DNA from: Bacteroidota bacterium
Lineage (GTDB): Bacteria > Bacteroidota > Bacteroidia > Flavobacteriales > Crocinitomicaceae
Assembly: GCA_029558435.1 (NCBI GenBank)
Contig: JAKQEZ010000447.1
Location: 1-19,930 of the forward strand
Direction of reading: 5' to 3'
Length of the DNA: 19,930 bases
Shown here: positions 1-8,531 of the stretch, one piece after another
How the letters are laid out: each line of letters begins with the position of its first letter
How positions within the stretch are numbered: position 1 is the stretch's first letter
Notes under the pieces: model-generated
What the model was told of the DNA's origin: nothing
What the model saw: only the letters and a program-made list of their open reading frames with translations
Databases searched by the model: none
Made by a program: the position numbers and the translations under genes

Positions 1-633
1 TACCAAAAAGCAGCTGCTGCATGGCAAGCTGGTAAATTTAACGATGAAGTTGTTCCTGTGAGTGTACCTCAACGTAAAGGTGATCCAATCATTTTTGCTG
101 AAGATGAAGAATACAGAAACGTTAAATTGGATAAAATCCCTGCATTGAATCCTGCATTTGATAAAAACGGAACAATCACTGCTGCCAATGCTTCAACTAT
201 AAACGACGGTGCTTCTGCTGTAATTTTAGCATCAGAAGAAGCGGTTGAAAAATACGGTTTAAAACCAATTGGTCGCATTGTTTCTTATGGTGACGCTGCA
301 CACGAACCAGTTTGGTTTACAACTGCACCGACAAAAGCTGTAAACGTGGCGTTGAACAAAGTTGGAATGACAACTGATCAAATTGATTTTTGGGAATTAA
401 ACGAAGCATTTGCTGTTGTTGGAATTGCAAACACAAAATTATTAAACATTGATGCAAATAAAGTAGATGTAAACGGTGGTGCCGTGGCTTTGGGTCATCC
501 TCTTGGAAACTCAGGTTCTAGAATCGTTGTTACTTTATTAAACGTATTGAAACAAAACAATGCTAAATTTGGTGGTGCTGCTATCTGTAATGGTGGTGGT
601 GGTGCATCTGCATTGATTGTTGAGCGTTTGTAA
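1..633 (+). CDS. Acetyl-CoA C-acyltransferase (thiolase), C-terminal part; 5' end outside the window
   Basis: This is the C-terminal 210 residues of a thiolase-family enzyme, which condenses two acetyl-CoA or cleaves 3-ketoacyl-CoA in the cytoplasm. The frame is open from base 1, so the true start and the N-terminal nucleophilic Cys lie to the left. Visible thiolase signatures are the GASAVILAS segment, NEAFA (about bases 400-414), the catalytic His in GHPLG (His codon 496-498) and the second catalytic Cys in AICNGGGGAS (Cys codon 586-588). The length and order match the C-terminal half of a biosynthetic-type thiolase of about 390 residues. A GTG at base 58 could be read as a start, but homology continues upstream of it. 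A hairpin terminator follows directly. Degradative (FadA-like) and biosynthetic (AtoB/PhaA-like) roles cannot be separated from this part alone. Confidence 0.95.
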   Translation, partial: YQKAAAAWQAGKFNDEVVPVSVPQRKGDPIIFAEDEEYRNVKLDKIPALNPAFDKNGTITAANASTINDGASAVILASEEAVEKYGLKPIGRIVSYGDAAHEPVWFTTAPTKAVNVALNKVGMTTDQIDFWELNEAFAVVGIANTKLLNIDANKVDVNGGAVALGHPLGNSGSRIVVTLLNVLKQNNAKFGGAAICNGGGGASALIVERL

Positions 634-668
634 GCACTAGTTCAAAATAAATTGGGAGTTTGCTCCAC

Positions 669-702
669 AAAAATGGTCGGAAGGTAATTTCGGCCATTTT
701 TT
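669..702 (+). terminator. Rho-independent terminator after the thiolase
   Basis: Bases 669-682 pair with 688-701 in a 14-bp stem with two G-T wobbles and a 5-base loop. The 3' arm ends in a run of T. It lies 35 bases after the thiolase stop, on the same strand. Its left arm shares the 12-mer AATGGTCGGAAG with the hairpin at 19800-19821. Confidence 0.85.
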
Positions 703-725
703 ATGCTGTGACAATAAGATTTCAC

Positions 726-733
726 TATTTTTG
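726..733 (+). promoter_or_regulatory. Probable -7 box for the SDR gene
   Basis: TATTTTTG at 726-733 is an exact match to the Bacteroidota -7 consensus TAnnTTTG. It ends five bases before the ATG at 739, so transcription would start at or very near the start codon. No good TTG -33 box is seen at the expected distance, which lowers confidence. Confidence 0.5.
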
Positions 734-738
734 CTTTT

Positions 739-1530
739 ATGTTTTTACAAAATAAAATTGTTTGGGTTACAGGTGCCTCATCGGGCATAGGTCAAGAAAT
801 TGCAATTCAATGTGCAAAAAATGGAGCGCAGGTGATACTATCCTCCCGTTCAGAAACAGCGTTATTGAAGGTGCAAGAAAAATTAGCTGGAACCAATCAC
901 TTGGTGCTCCCACTCGATTTGCAACATTCAGAGAATTTTTCAGAATTGGTAAAAACAGTCATTGAAAAATACGGTAGAATTGATTATTTATTCAACAATG
1001 GTGGATTAAGTCAACGTTCCAATGCGCGCGACACTTCTATTGACATTGACCGTTATTTAATGGAAGTAAACTATTTTGGAAACATTGCACTAACAAAAGC
1101 TGTTTTGCCATTTATGATTCAGCAAAAAAGCGGTCACATCGTTGCAATTTCATCCATTGCTGGTAAATTTGGCTTTTTCTTACGTTCGGCCTACAGTGCT
1201 TCCAAGCATGCTATACAAGGATTTTATGAAAGTTTGGCATTGGAGGAAGAAGAAAACGGATTGAACGTAACAATTGCTTATCCTGGAAAAATTAACACCA
1301 ACATTTCAATGAATGCATTGAATGAAAAAGGAGAAAAACATGGTGTTATGGATCACAATCAAGCGACTGGCATGTCGGTAGAAGATTGTGTTGCGGCTCT
1401 TTTAAAAGGTGTTCAAAAAAACAAACGCGAAGTTGTTATTGGCAACAAAGAAACGTTGGCGGTGTATTTAAAACGATTTTTACCTCAAAAATTGTTTTGG
1501 AACATCATGAAAAAACAATCTGCAACCTAA
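739..1530 (+). CDS. Short-chain dehydrogenase/reductase (classical SDR)
   Basis: A 263-residue NAD(P)-dependent oxidoreductase of the classical SDR family with a Rossmann fold. The dinucleotide-binding motif TGASSGIG is at residues 11-18, the structural NNGG motif at 86-89, and the catalytic residues are N111, S139 and the YSASK pair Y152/K156. The family acts on carbonyl or alcohol groups; its resemblance to DHRS7-like SDRs hints at a lipid or sterol-like substrate, but the substrate cannot be told. R37 at the end of strand beta-2 suggests NADPH preference (inference). The ATG at 739 places the glycine motif at the usual distance from the N-terminus. It stands alone between the thiolase terminator and a convergent OmpA-domain gene whose stop lies only four bases away. 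Confidence 0.92.
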   Translation: MFLQNKIVWVTGASSGIGQEIAIQCAKNGAQVILSSRSETALLKVQEKLAGTNHLVLPLDLQHSENFSELVKTVIEKYGRIDYLFNNGGLSQRSNARDTSIDIDRYLMEVNYFGNIALTKAVLPFMIQQKSGHIVAISSIAGKFGFFLRSAYSASKHAIQGFYESLALEEEENGLNVTIAYPGKINTNISMNALNEKGEKHGVMDHNQATGMSVEDCVAALLKGVQKNKREVVIGNKETLAVYLKRFLPQKLFWNIMKKQSAT

Positions 1531-1534
1531 TCTC

Positions 1535-2713
1535 CTATTTGATTAATATCTCCACCCTTCTATTGGCTTGTTCTTCACTAGCTGTTCTAGGCATTACAAA
1601 AACAGGACGTGTATTTCCATAACCAACTGCGGTCATCCGATTTTTATCAATTCCGTTATCAACTAAGTATTTCATAACACGTTTTGCTCGTGCTTCCGAC
1701 ATTTTTTGTCCAGCCAAAGAATTTTCATTTCCAGGTTCATACACATGTCCTTGAATTTCAAAGTTCAACGTAGAATTCAATACCAAGAAATCACGTAAAC
1801 GACGTAATTTCGGTAAAGAACTTTCCATAATTTGACTGGTTCCAGGCACAAATTCTAATTCTTCAATTTGTACTGATTTCCCAGCACGGATAGGATCCAT
1901 TTCAATAATGAGTTCCTTGTCGGTTTGTCCTGTCAATGAAATTCCAATGGAGTCGTTTTGAAAATAGCCTTCGTGCTCGCATGAATATTCTAATTTTCCG
2001 CAACGGTAGGCATCAAAAATTAGTTCACTGGTTCTAAAAAAACCTTCGTATCGTTTTACACCTTTAATAATCAAACTTGAAATGAGTGGCTTTCTTGTTT
2101 CTTTATCTACAATTTTAATGGTAAAAGTAGGGACGTTTCTATCTTTTTTAAAATCCATTGACTTTACATCCACTGTACTTTCATCATTGGTGTAATCAAA
2201 TTTAAAATCCAACAACAAATCACTTTTTTCTTTATTATCGGCAATTACCACAAAATTCAACACCTTTCCTTTTGCAATAGAAATTGGGTATAAATAACTA
2301 TCGTTAACGTTTTTGCTAAGCCCCACTTTTTTACTGGCCGTTGGTGTTACCATACGGATGATTTCTGCCAACCCCATTTTAATTTCATTGCAAATATTGT
2401 AGGAAAACAAGGTATCAAAAACCAAAAGTGATAAATTAGAACTCGATGATTCTAGGCTCATTGAAATTTCACCATCTGCTGGGGCGATAAACGAAAACCA
2501 AATTTGATTTCCCGACGTAATTTTGGATAACGCTGGATATTCTGCAAAAGTTGTAGATGGTTCTGTGTTTCCTAGAAAATTCAGGTTGTATTTCTGTGTT
2601 CTAAAAATGTTTAAAGTACCTTCACACGATGAGTAATCCATTGCTTTGTCTTGACCGAACAAAACAGTAGAAATTAGTATAAACAATATCGCAATAGGTC
2701 TTTTAAAGTGCAT
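1535..2713 (-). CDS. Exported OmpA-domain protein with N-terminal beta-sandwich domains
   Basis: A 392-residue exported protein. Residues 1-20 form a signal peptide ending in LFG-Q. Residues about 30-170 look like a pre-peptidase-C-type beta-sandwich (WFSFIAPADGEISMSL at 72-87). Residues about 196-275 resemble a carboxypeptidase-regulatory-like beta domain (IVDKETRKPL). Residues about 281-392 are an OmpA C-terminal domain, shown by the LxGQKMSEARAKRV helix, the GYGNTRP segment and the final NRRVEI. This domain normally holds peptidoglycan while the protein sits at the outer membrane. The Asp usually found in the GHTD motif is replaced here (GHVY, 322-325), while R342 is kept, so peptidoglycan binding may be altered. 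It lies 77 bases downstream of tamB on the same strand with no clear promoter or terminator between, so co-transcription is possible. Confidence 0.88.
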   Translation of the reverse strand: MHFKRPIAILFILISTVLFGQDKAMDYSSCEGTLNIFRTQKYNLNFLGNTEPSTTFAEYPALSKITSGNQIWFSFIAPADGEISMSLESSSSNLSLLVFDTLFSYNICNEIKMGLAEIIRMVTPTASKKVGLSKNVNDSYLYPISIAKGKVLNFVVIADNKEKSDLLLDFKFDYTNDESTVDVKSMDFKKDRNVPTFTIKIVDKETRKPLISSLIIKGVKRYEGFFRTSELIFDAYRCGKLEYSCEHEGYFQNDSIGISLTGQTDKELIIEMDPIRAGKSVQIEELEFVPGTSQIMESSLPKLRRLRDFLVLNSTLNFEIQGHVYEPGNENSLAGQKMSEARAKRVMKYLVDNGIDKNRMTAVGYGNTRPVFVMPRTASEEQANRRVEILIK

Positions 2714-2790
2714 AATTCTAGGACTAAATTAATGATTTTAATTGAAATACATTGTTTTTTCAATGAATAACCAATAAATATGCCTAAAAT

Positions 2791-5700
2791 TTAGTTTTTA
2801 TCTTGCTGAATTTGCGGTTGTGCCTCATCTTCCTTAGGAACAGGCGTTTGTATTTTTTTACGACGAACGGGATAGCGCTTGTTTTGTTTTTTTCTAAAAA
2901 TATCCAAGAACTTTTGCAAGAGTTTAAAATCTTTTGAATTGTTAAAACTTTCTTTATAATAAATACCTACACCTTGTTTAAACATCCCTCTATCGTTGCT
3001 CACTTGCAAGTTGCGATTGTCGTTTGATTCATTAAAAACATTAATTCTAAACGTTCCTTCTTTGTTCAATTTGTATTCCAATTCAATATCACCAATAACT
3101 GATGATTGTGTTTGGTTACCTTTGGTTGAATTTCTAGCTCCAAACGAACCCGACAATACCAATTTATCGTCTAAAAATCCTTTTTCTATTCCAAAAGCAT
3201 ATTCACTTCCACCTTGATTGTCTGAGTTCATGTCCACGTTTAACTTATAATCTTGTGAAACTTGTGACAACAAGGAGTTGATTTGATTGGTTGCTAAATC
3301 CAATGCTGCACCTCCATTTGCTCTTGCACTACCCTTGGATGGTTGGAATTTTTTCCACAATAACAACGAGAAAAACTGACGGTTCAACTCATCTGGTTCT
3401 GAGGTTAATTGGGCAAGAATGGATTTATCGGTATCGGGTGCTTTTGGTGCTTTAATATCAAACTGAATGGCTGGTTTCATCAACGATTCAGTTAATTTCA
3501 AAAAACAATTAATTTCTTGGTTACCACTAACTAATAATTCTGGCGATAAATCACCCAAGTTGGCTTTCAATTTGTAATAAGCATCTAAATTGAGCGTTGC
3601 ATTGTATGGATTTCCAGTCCACGTAATGGTTCCACCATCTGCAATGTAAAACGTTTCTTTAATTGGACCGAGCACAAAATTATATTTACTTCCTTCAACG
3701 GTTGAATAAGAACCATCCAAAGAAAGTTGCCCTAAATTGTCCATTTTCATATTGATTTTTCCGTTTCCAAAAGCTGTAATAGCATCGTTGGTTTGTTCGT
3801 TAAAAATCATTTTTACTTGTGCATCTGGCGTTACATCAAAATTTAAGTTGAGCGTTACACCTGAGAAGTTAATTTTCTTTTGAGGTGTTTGTTGAGTGGT
3901 ATCAACTGAAACAAATTCAATAAAATTATCTTCTTTCAATTCGGTTTGACGAAACAACGATAAATCCACCCAAGTGCCTTTTTGTGCTTTTAAGTTGACA
4001 TCAATTTCTAAGTTTTTCAAATAGCCAAAAATTCCAACAGTACCAGTTGCATAGGCTTTTCCATAATACAACTCCCCTTTTTTTCCATCGGTATTCATGG
4101 CCAAGAATTTTTGCAAAGGCAATTTCACCCAACTTTTTTCTGGATCGCGTTTATAGTAGTCTTCTTCCAAATCCAACGACAAATCAAAGTTCCAATCTTT
4201 GTAATCATTGTGATAGATGGATCCGGTCATTGAGCCCGTGTTTCCTTCTTCATCGGTTACTGGAATATAGTCAATATAAAAACCATCTTTATCCGCTTTT
4301 ATTGGTCCGTTGAATTTGTAGGTTGTTCCCAACATAACCACTTTTGCAGAAGCATTGTCCAATTGTACTTCACCTTCAATTTCTGGTCGCGAAATAGAAC
4401 CTTTTACATCCAAATTTCCGTTGATAAACCCTTTGATATTACCAATTACCAGTGGTTCTAAAAATGCATTTACAAACGAAATGTTGGTTTTGTCAAACAC
4501 TAATTTAAAATCTAAATTATCCGTTTTTTTACTTACATCATACATGCCTTTAAACTGAAAAGTTGGCAAGCCACGATACAATAAATCACCCGATAATTCT
4601 ACTTTATTATTTTCTTTATCCCATTGAGAAAACGCATATACATCCCCCACTTCTTCATTATTAACATGCAATCCCAACACTTTCACGTCGCCCATATACG
4701 ACAAGTTTTTATACGGATTGGAAATGTAGCCCCAACCGTTTAGTTTTCCAGCCAATGTTTTGTTGAGACCCACCATTAAACTCAATTTATTCAAATCCAC
4801 CTCATTGAGCTCGAACTTCAATTTATCGGCATCATTTTTAGAAACTTTACCGTTGGCAAGAATAAATTGTTCACCACTCGATAATTTAAAATTGGTTACA
4901 TCAATTGACGTTGAATCGATGCTCACCAAAGCTTCTTTTGAAATTTCCCAGTGTTGTTTGTTGATGGTGAAAAAAGAAGGTTCAAACACAAAATCAAACT
5001 TTTTGGATGAAAGAATTTTTGTGCGCCATTGAATATCGGTTGCATTTTCGGTTTGCGGATTCCATACCAATTGAGAAACTAAATTTTGTCCGTTACCATT
5101 GGTGATAAACTTAAAGTTATCCAAGGTAATAGAATCATTTAATTTAAGTCTATTAAAGGTTAAATCGGTAGAAATTGTGTTTCCATCAGCAAATTGATTC
5201 CAATGAATTGTTTTTGCAACAATGTTGTTATAGCTTATTTCACTGGAATGTAAATCCATTTTAAAATAACGATTAGCAACATCATAATCACCATTGATAA
5301 CTGTTCCGTTGGCAACTTTAAGGTTGGGTTGAAAAATATTCAACAATGAACGCACATCAATGATGTTGATATTAAACGCCAAACAATCATCGGTGGTGTG
5401 TTCTTCTAAATTAATTTTCTTGCTAGGTTTTAGTGCAAAAACACCAGGAAACAATTGTTGAATTTGATCTTTAATGACATAATTCATTGTTTTGAAGTTC
5501 ATTTTTCCTTCAAAATCAGCATTAAAAATGGAGCTACGAATGGAAAGATTATCGGCATTTTGACCTCTATCAATTTCAAAACTTAGACTTGGAACATGAA
5601 TAATTTTGGTACCTTCCACATATAAAATATCGTTCACCTCTCCTACACCACTCATTGTGTTGGGATTAACTCCCGTTGTATTGATAACCAAGTTAGCCAC

Positions 5701-7377
5701 CAAATTAGACGTTAAATCGTTGGTATAGTTTAATTTTCCGAGCAATGCTTTTTTAATATCAACTTGCAACATCATTTTAGGTTCGCCATTCAAATCAATG
5801 GTTCCGTTGTAGTTCAATTGCAAATTATCATCGTTTACATCTACTTCGGCATAAAGAATTTTATCTACCAAAGAAGCATTTTTGACTGTAATATTGTTGT
5901 AGGAATAGCCATCCATGTCAAAACGATTCACGTTTCCTTCCATTTTATTAAAATGTATGTCGGTAAACGAAAATGCCTCTCCACTAAGTAAAAACAAGCC
6001 ATCTACTTCACCAAACAAGGGTTTGTTTAAAAATTTACCCAAATTAAAATGGTTTACTTTCACATCGTATTCACTAGTTTCTGAATGCGAAAACAAAAAC
6101 GAATTATTAGCCGGATTGTGGGTAAACAAAATTCCATTGTCCATGTTCACCGAACCTATAGAAGTAGAAACATTATCGGCGGCTAATACAAATTGCGAAA
6201 AAATACCATCCAAACTCACATTGTTTGCTTCAAAGTGATTGAATCGTTGCACATTCTCACTCAATGCAATGTACCGTTTTCCTGCACGATGTGGCAATTC
6301 TATGGCTTGTAAATCAGCTAAGTCTATAAATGCATAATCAATTCGTTCTTGATAAAAGGCATTGCGTAAATCTCTAAAATCAGGTAGGTTGATTGTACCT
6401 CTCACCTCCGATTTTAATCCCGTTTTTAGCACCAACTTATCAACACGAAGGTTTTTAACAAATTTGCTTACCTTGCCTTCAATTTCAACTTTTTCATTCA
6501 TCCCCATTAACTGAGGGGCAAAAAATGAAATATCGGTAAATGATGTGGTACTTTTATTCAATTTTACATCAAAGGCAACACTATCCACAAACGAGCGAAA
6601 TTGCTGATAACGTTGATATACCAATTTAAAATCATCGCTTTTAATGTCTGAATAAGGTGTTTGGATATTAACATCCTTTAATTCTACTCCATGATCGGAA
6701 ACAATTAAATAACCTGCCCGAAATTTATCCAATTGAAAACCCGATTTTTCATTAGCTGCTAACCCATCAACAATTCCTGTAATGATGCCGTTTCTAATTT
6801 TAATATCGTGTGCTTTTAAATCAATTTGACTGATGTATAAATGCTGATAATCCATCCCCGCTTCTCTGCGTGCAATATTGTTGTTATCAAATTGAAAACG
6901 AACGTTTTTTAAGTGTGCTTTATCAACAGTAAATGGAAGGTGCCCTTTTCTTTTCTTTTTCTTAGGTTTAAAATAGTCAATAACAAATTTAAGATTGATA
7001 AATTCAGCATCTTTTGCACGTTCCAACTTACAAATAGCATCTTCTAACAAAACAGATTTTAAATGTATTTGCTGTTGAAAAGAAGAAATACCGGCAACAC
7101 TCACCAACAAACTTTTGGCACTAACAATGGTATCGCTCATGCCTTCGTTCATCAACAACACGCCTTTCAAATCCACACGGTCAACAAAAACAATGTCGAT
7201 TTTTTCAATGACAAATTTGGTATTGAGTTCTTTGGATAAAAATTCCGTTGCATAAGCTGCCAACTTTGTTTGTACGGGACTTGTGCGAATGGCAAAAGCA
7301 AAAACAATGAGCAACAACACCACAATCTCTACGATTGAATGTATTGTTCGTCCTATTATTTTCAGTACTTTTGTCAT
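2791..7377 (-). CDS. tamB: TamB-family translocation and assembly module protein
   Basis: A 1528-residue AsmA/TamB-type envelope protein. Residues about 13-30 form a single N-terminal membrane anchor, followed by a very long beta-strand-rich periplasmic region. The C-terminal TamB (DUF490) domain is recognisable around residues 1310-1480 (DELNRQFFSLLLWKKF and later alternating beta strands). The family forms a hydrophobic groove bridging the two membranes; proposed roles are outer-membrane protein assembly with a BamA-like partner and phospholipid transport. The last 45 residues are rich in Lys, Arg, Gln and Pro, unlike the canonical end of the domain, and may be a species-specific tail. It is divergent from tsaD with only 24 bases between the start codons, an arrangement I recall as common in Flavobacteriia. 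No partner barrel gene is in the window. Confidence 0.9.
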   Translation of the reverse strand: MTKVLKIIGRTIHSIVEIVVLLLIVFAFAIRTSPVQTKLAAYATEFLSKELNTKFVIEKIDIVFVDRVDLKGVLLMNEGMSDTIVSAKSLLVSVAGISSFQQQIHLKSVLLEDAICKLERAKDAEFINLKFVIDYFKPKKKKRKGHLPFTVDKAHLKNVRFQFDNNNIARREAGMDYQHLYISQIDLKAHDIKIRNGIITGIVDGLAANEKSGFQLDKFRAGYLIVSDHGVELKDVNIQTPYSDIKSDDFKLVYQRYQQFRSFVDSVAFDVKLNKSTTSFTDISFFAPQLMGMNEKVEIEGKVSKFVKNLRVDKLVLKTGLKSEVRGTINLPDFRDLRNAFYQERIDYAFIDLADLQAIELPHRAGKRYIALSENVQRFNHFEANNVSLDGIFSQFVLAADNVSTSIGSVNMDNGILFTHNPANNSFLFSHSETSEYDVKVNHFNLGKFLNKPLFGEVDGLFLLSGEAFSFTDIHFNKMEGNVNRFDMDGYSYNNITVKNASLVDKILYAEVDVNDDNLQLNYNGTIDLNGEPKMMLQVDIKKALLGKLNYTNDLTSNLVANLVINTTGVNPNTMSGVGEVNDILYVEGTKIIHVPSLSFEIDRGQNADNLSIRSSIFNADFEGKMNFKTMNYVIKDQIQQLFPGVFALKPSKKINLEEHTTDDCLAFNINIIDVRSLLNIFQPNLKVANGTVINGDYDVANRYFKMDLHSSEISYNNIVAKTIHWNQFADGNTISTDLTFNRLKLNDSITLDNFKFITNGNGQNLVSQLVWNPQTENATDIQWRTKILSSKKFDFVFEPSFFTINKQHWEISKEALVSIDSTSIDVTNFKLSSGEQFILANGKVSKNDADKLKFELNEVDLNKLSLMVGLNKTLAGKLNGWGYISNPYKNLSYMGDVKVLGLHVNNEEVGDVYAFSQWDKENNKVELSGDLLYRGLPTFQFKGMYDVSKKTDNLDFKLVFDKTNISFVNAFLEPLVIGNIKGFINGNLDVKGSISRPEIEGEVQLDNASAKVVMLGTTYKFNGPIKADKDGFYIDYIPVTDEEGNTGSMTGSIYHNDYKDWNFDLSLDLEEDYYKRDPEKSWVKLPLQKFLAMNTDGKKGELYYGKAYATGTVGIFGYLKNLEIDVNLKAQKGTWVDLSLFRQTELKEDNFIEFVSVDTTQQTPQKKINFSGVTLNLNFDVTPDAQVKMIFNEQTNDAITAFGNGKINMKMDNLGQLSLDGSYSTVEGSKYNFVLGPIKETFYIADGGTITWTGNPYNATLNLDAYYKLKANLGDLSPELLVSGNQEINCFLKLTESLMKPAIQFDIKAPKAPDTDKSILAQLTSEPDELNRQFFSLLLWKKFQPSKGSARANGGAALDLATNQINSLLSQVSQDYKLNVDMNSDNQGGSEYAFGIEKGFLDDKLVLSGSFGARNSTKGNQTQSSVIGDIELEYKLNKEGTFRINVFNESNDNRNLQVSNDRGMFKQGVGIYYKESFNNSKDFKLLQKFLDIFRKKQNKRYPVRRKKIQTPVPKEDEAQPQIQQDKN
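7344..7373 (+). promoter_or_regulatory. Promoter of tsaD
   Basis: TTG at 7344-7346 and TACTTTTG at 7366-7373 are separated by 19 bases, matching the Bacteroidota sigma-A type. Transcription would start near 7380, about 22 bases before the TTG start codon of tsaD. The whole element lies inside the 5' end of tamB, which reads the other way. Confidence 0.6.
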
Positions 7378-7387
7378 ATAATTTGAA

Positions 7388-7420
7388 CAAATTTAATCAT
7401 CTTGAAAGAAAAAGAAACAA
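7388..7420 (-). promoter_or_regulatory. Promoter of tamB
   Basis: On the minus strand TTG (plus-strand CAA at 7418-7420) and TAAATTTG (7395-7388) are spaced by 22 bases. Transcription would start near 7381, only about four bases before the tamB ATG, giving an almost leaderless message. The element overlaps the start of tsaD. Confidence 0.5.
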
Positions 7421-8424
7421 TTATCTTAGGAATTGAGTCATCTTGTGATGATACTTCTGCTTCGGTGCTCAAAAATACTGCCATTTTATCAAATATCATT
7501 GCTAGTCAAAAAATTCATGAAGAATATGGTGGTGTGGTGCCTGAATTGGCAAGTAGAGCACATCAACAAAACATCATTCCTGTGGTGGATGCAGCTATAA
7601 AAAAAGCAGGAATTAATAAGGAAGATATTGATGCCATTGCTTTTACAAACGGACCGGGTTTAATGGGTTCTTTGTTGGTTGGAACTTCTTTTGCCAAAGC
7701 TTTTTCGTTGGCTCTTAACATTCCGATGATTAACGTTCATCACATGAAAGGGCACGTTTTGGCGCATTTTATTGACGATGAAAACAAGGAAAAGCCTCAA
7801 TTTCCTTTTTTGTGTTTAACGGTTTCGGGCGGGCATACACAAATTGTTTTGGTTAAAGACTATTTAAATATGGAAATTATTGGTTCTACCATTGATGATG
7901 CTGCTGGTGAAGCTTTTGATAAATCAGCAAAATTATTGGGTTTTCCCTACCCTGGCGGACCATTGATTGATAAACATGCACAAAATGGCAATCCCCATCG
8001 TTTTGAGTTCAACAAACCGGTAATGAACAACTATGATTTTAGTTTTAGCGGATTGAAAACCTCTATTTTATATTTTATTCAAAAACAAGAAAAAATAAAT
8101 CCACAGTTTGTTCAAGAAAATTTAGATGATTTGTGTGCTTCTATTCAACACACCATTATTGAAATTTTAATGAAAAAATTGCAACTTGCTGCCAAGGAAT
8201 TGAACATCAAAGAAATTGCAATTGCAGGTGGAGTGAGTGCCAACAAAGGCTTGCGCAATACTTTAGAACAAAAAGCAAAACAATTGGGTTGGAAGGTTTA
8301 CATTCCTAAATTTGAATATTGCACCGATAATGCTGCCATGATTGCCATTACTGGTAAATACATGTTTGACAAAGGGTTATTTGCCGACCAAACAATAACA
8401 GCAAAACCACGTGTTGAACTTTAA
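7402..8424 (+). CDS. tsaD: tRNA N6-adenosine threonylcarbamoyltransferase TsaD
   Basis: A 340-residue Kae1/TsaD enzyme. It transfers threonylcarbamoyl to A37 of tRNAs that read ANN codons, working in the cytoplasm with TsaB and TsaE. Visible signatures: GIESSCDDTSASV near the N-terminus, the metal-binding pair H114/H118 in HHMKGH, the SGGHTQIV nucleotide-binding loop (142-149), the GGPLID region, AGGVSANKGLR (275-285) and the metal-binding Asp D309 in CTDNAAM. The length is normal for bacteria. The start is TTG at 7402: there is no in-frame ATG before the GIESS motif, and an in-frame stop lies at 7384-7386. The gene is divergent from tamB and separated from the downstream operon by about 100 bases without a clear terminator. 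Confidence 0.97.
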   Translation: MKEKETIILGIESSCDDTSASVLKNTAILSNIIASQKIHEEYGGVVPELASRAHQQNIIPVVDAAIKKAGINKEDIDAIAFTNGPGLMGSLLVGTSFAKAFSLALNIPMINVHHMKGHVLAHFIDDENKEKPQFPFLCLTVSGGHTQIVLVKDYLNMEIIGSTIDDAAGEAFDKSAKLLGFPYPGGPLIDKHAQNGNPHRFEFNKPVMNNYDFSFSGLKTSILYFIQKQEKINPQFVQENLDDLCASIQHTIIEILMKKLQLAAKELNIKEIAIAGGVSANKGLRNTLEQKAKQLGWKVYIPKFEYCTDNAAMIAITGKYMFDKGLFADQTITAKPRVEL

Positions 8425-8480
8425 TTGCTACGCAAAAAAACGTATTTATTTACCAAATGAGGATAAAACCATATTCATTA

Positions 8481-8510
8481 TTGGCATATTGTAGATAATT
8501 TCTAAATTTG
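8481..8510 (+). promoter_or_regulatory. Promoter of the ketosynthase/acyl-carrier operon
   Basis: TTG at 8481-8483, 19 bases, then TAAATTTG at 8503-8510 is an exact Bacteroidota promoter. Predicted transcription start is near 8516. The final TTG of the -7 box (8508-8510) is itself the first possible start codon of the thioesterase frame, so translation more likely begins at the next in-frame TTG, 8532. This is the only convincing promoter found for the nine-gene operon. Confidence 0.65.
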
Positions 8511-8531
8511 TCGCTTAATTCTAACTGCAAC

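Noticed and set aside
58..60. GTG at 58 as the start of a short thiolase gene
   Set aside because: The frame stays open to base 1 and the upstream residues continue the thiolase pattern; it is a gene cut by the window edge.
739..1530. The SDR gene as the missing ketoreductase of the KS/ACP operon
   Set aside because: It lies about 7 kb away behind three unrelated genes and resembles DHRS7-type SDRs more than FabG; nothing in the sequence links it to the operon.
5915..6238. Open frames on the plus strand opposite tamB (also at 2996, 4047, 4355, 4760 and 5764)
   Set aside because: They are antisense shadows of a long, well-supported gene, with no domain pattern or promoter.
8425..8460. Small hairpin (TACG/CGTA) after tsaD as a terminator
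   Set aside because: Only four pairs and no directly following T-run, so read-through from tsaD into the operon cannot be excluded.
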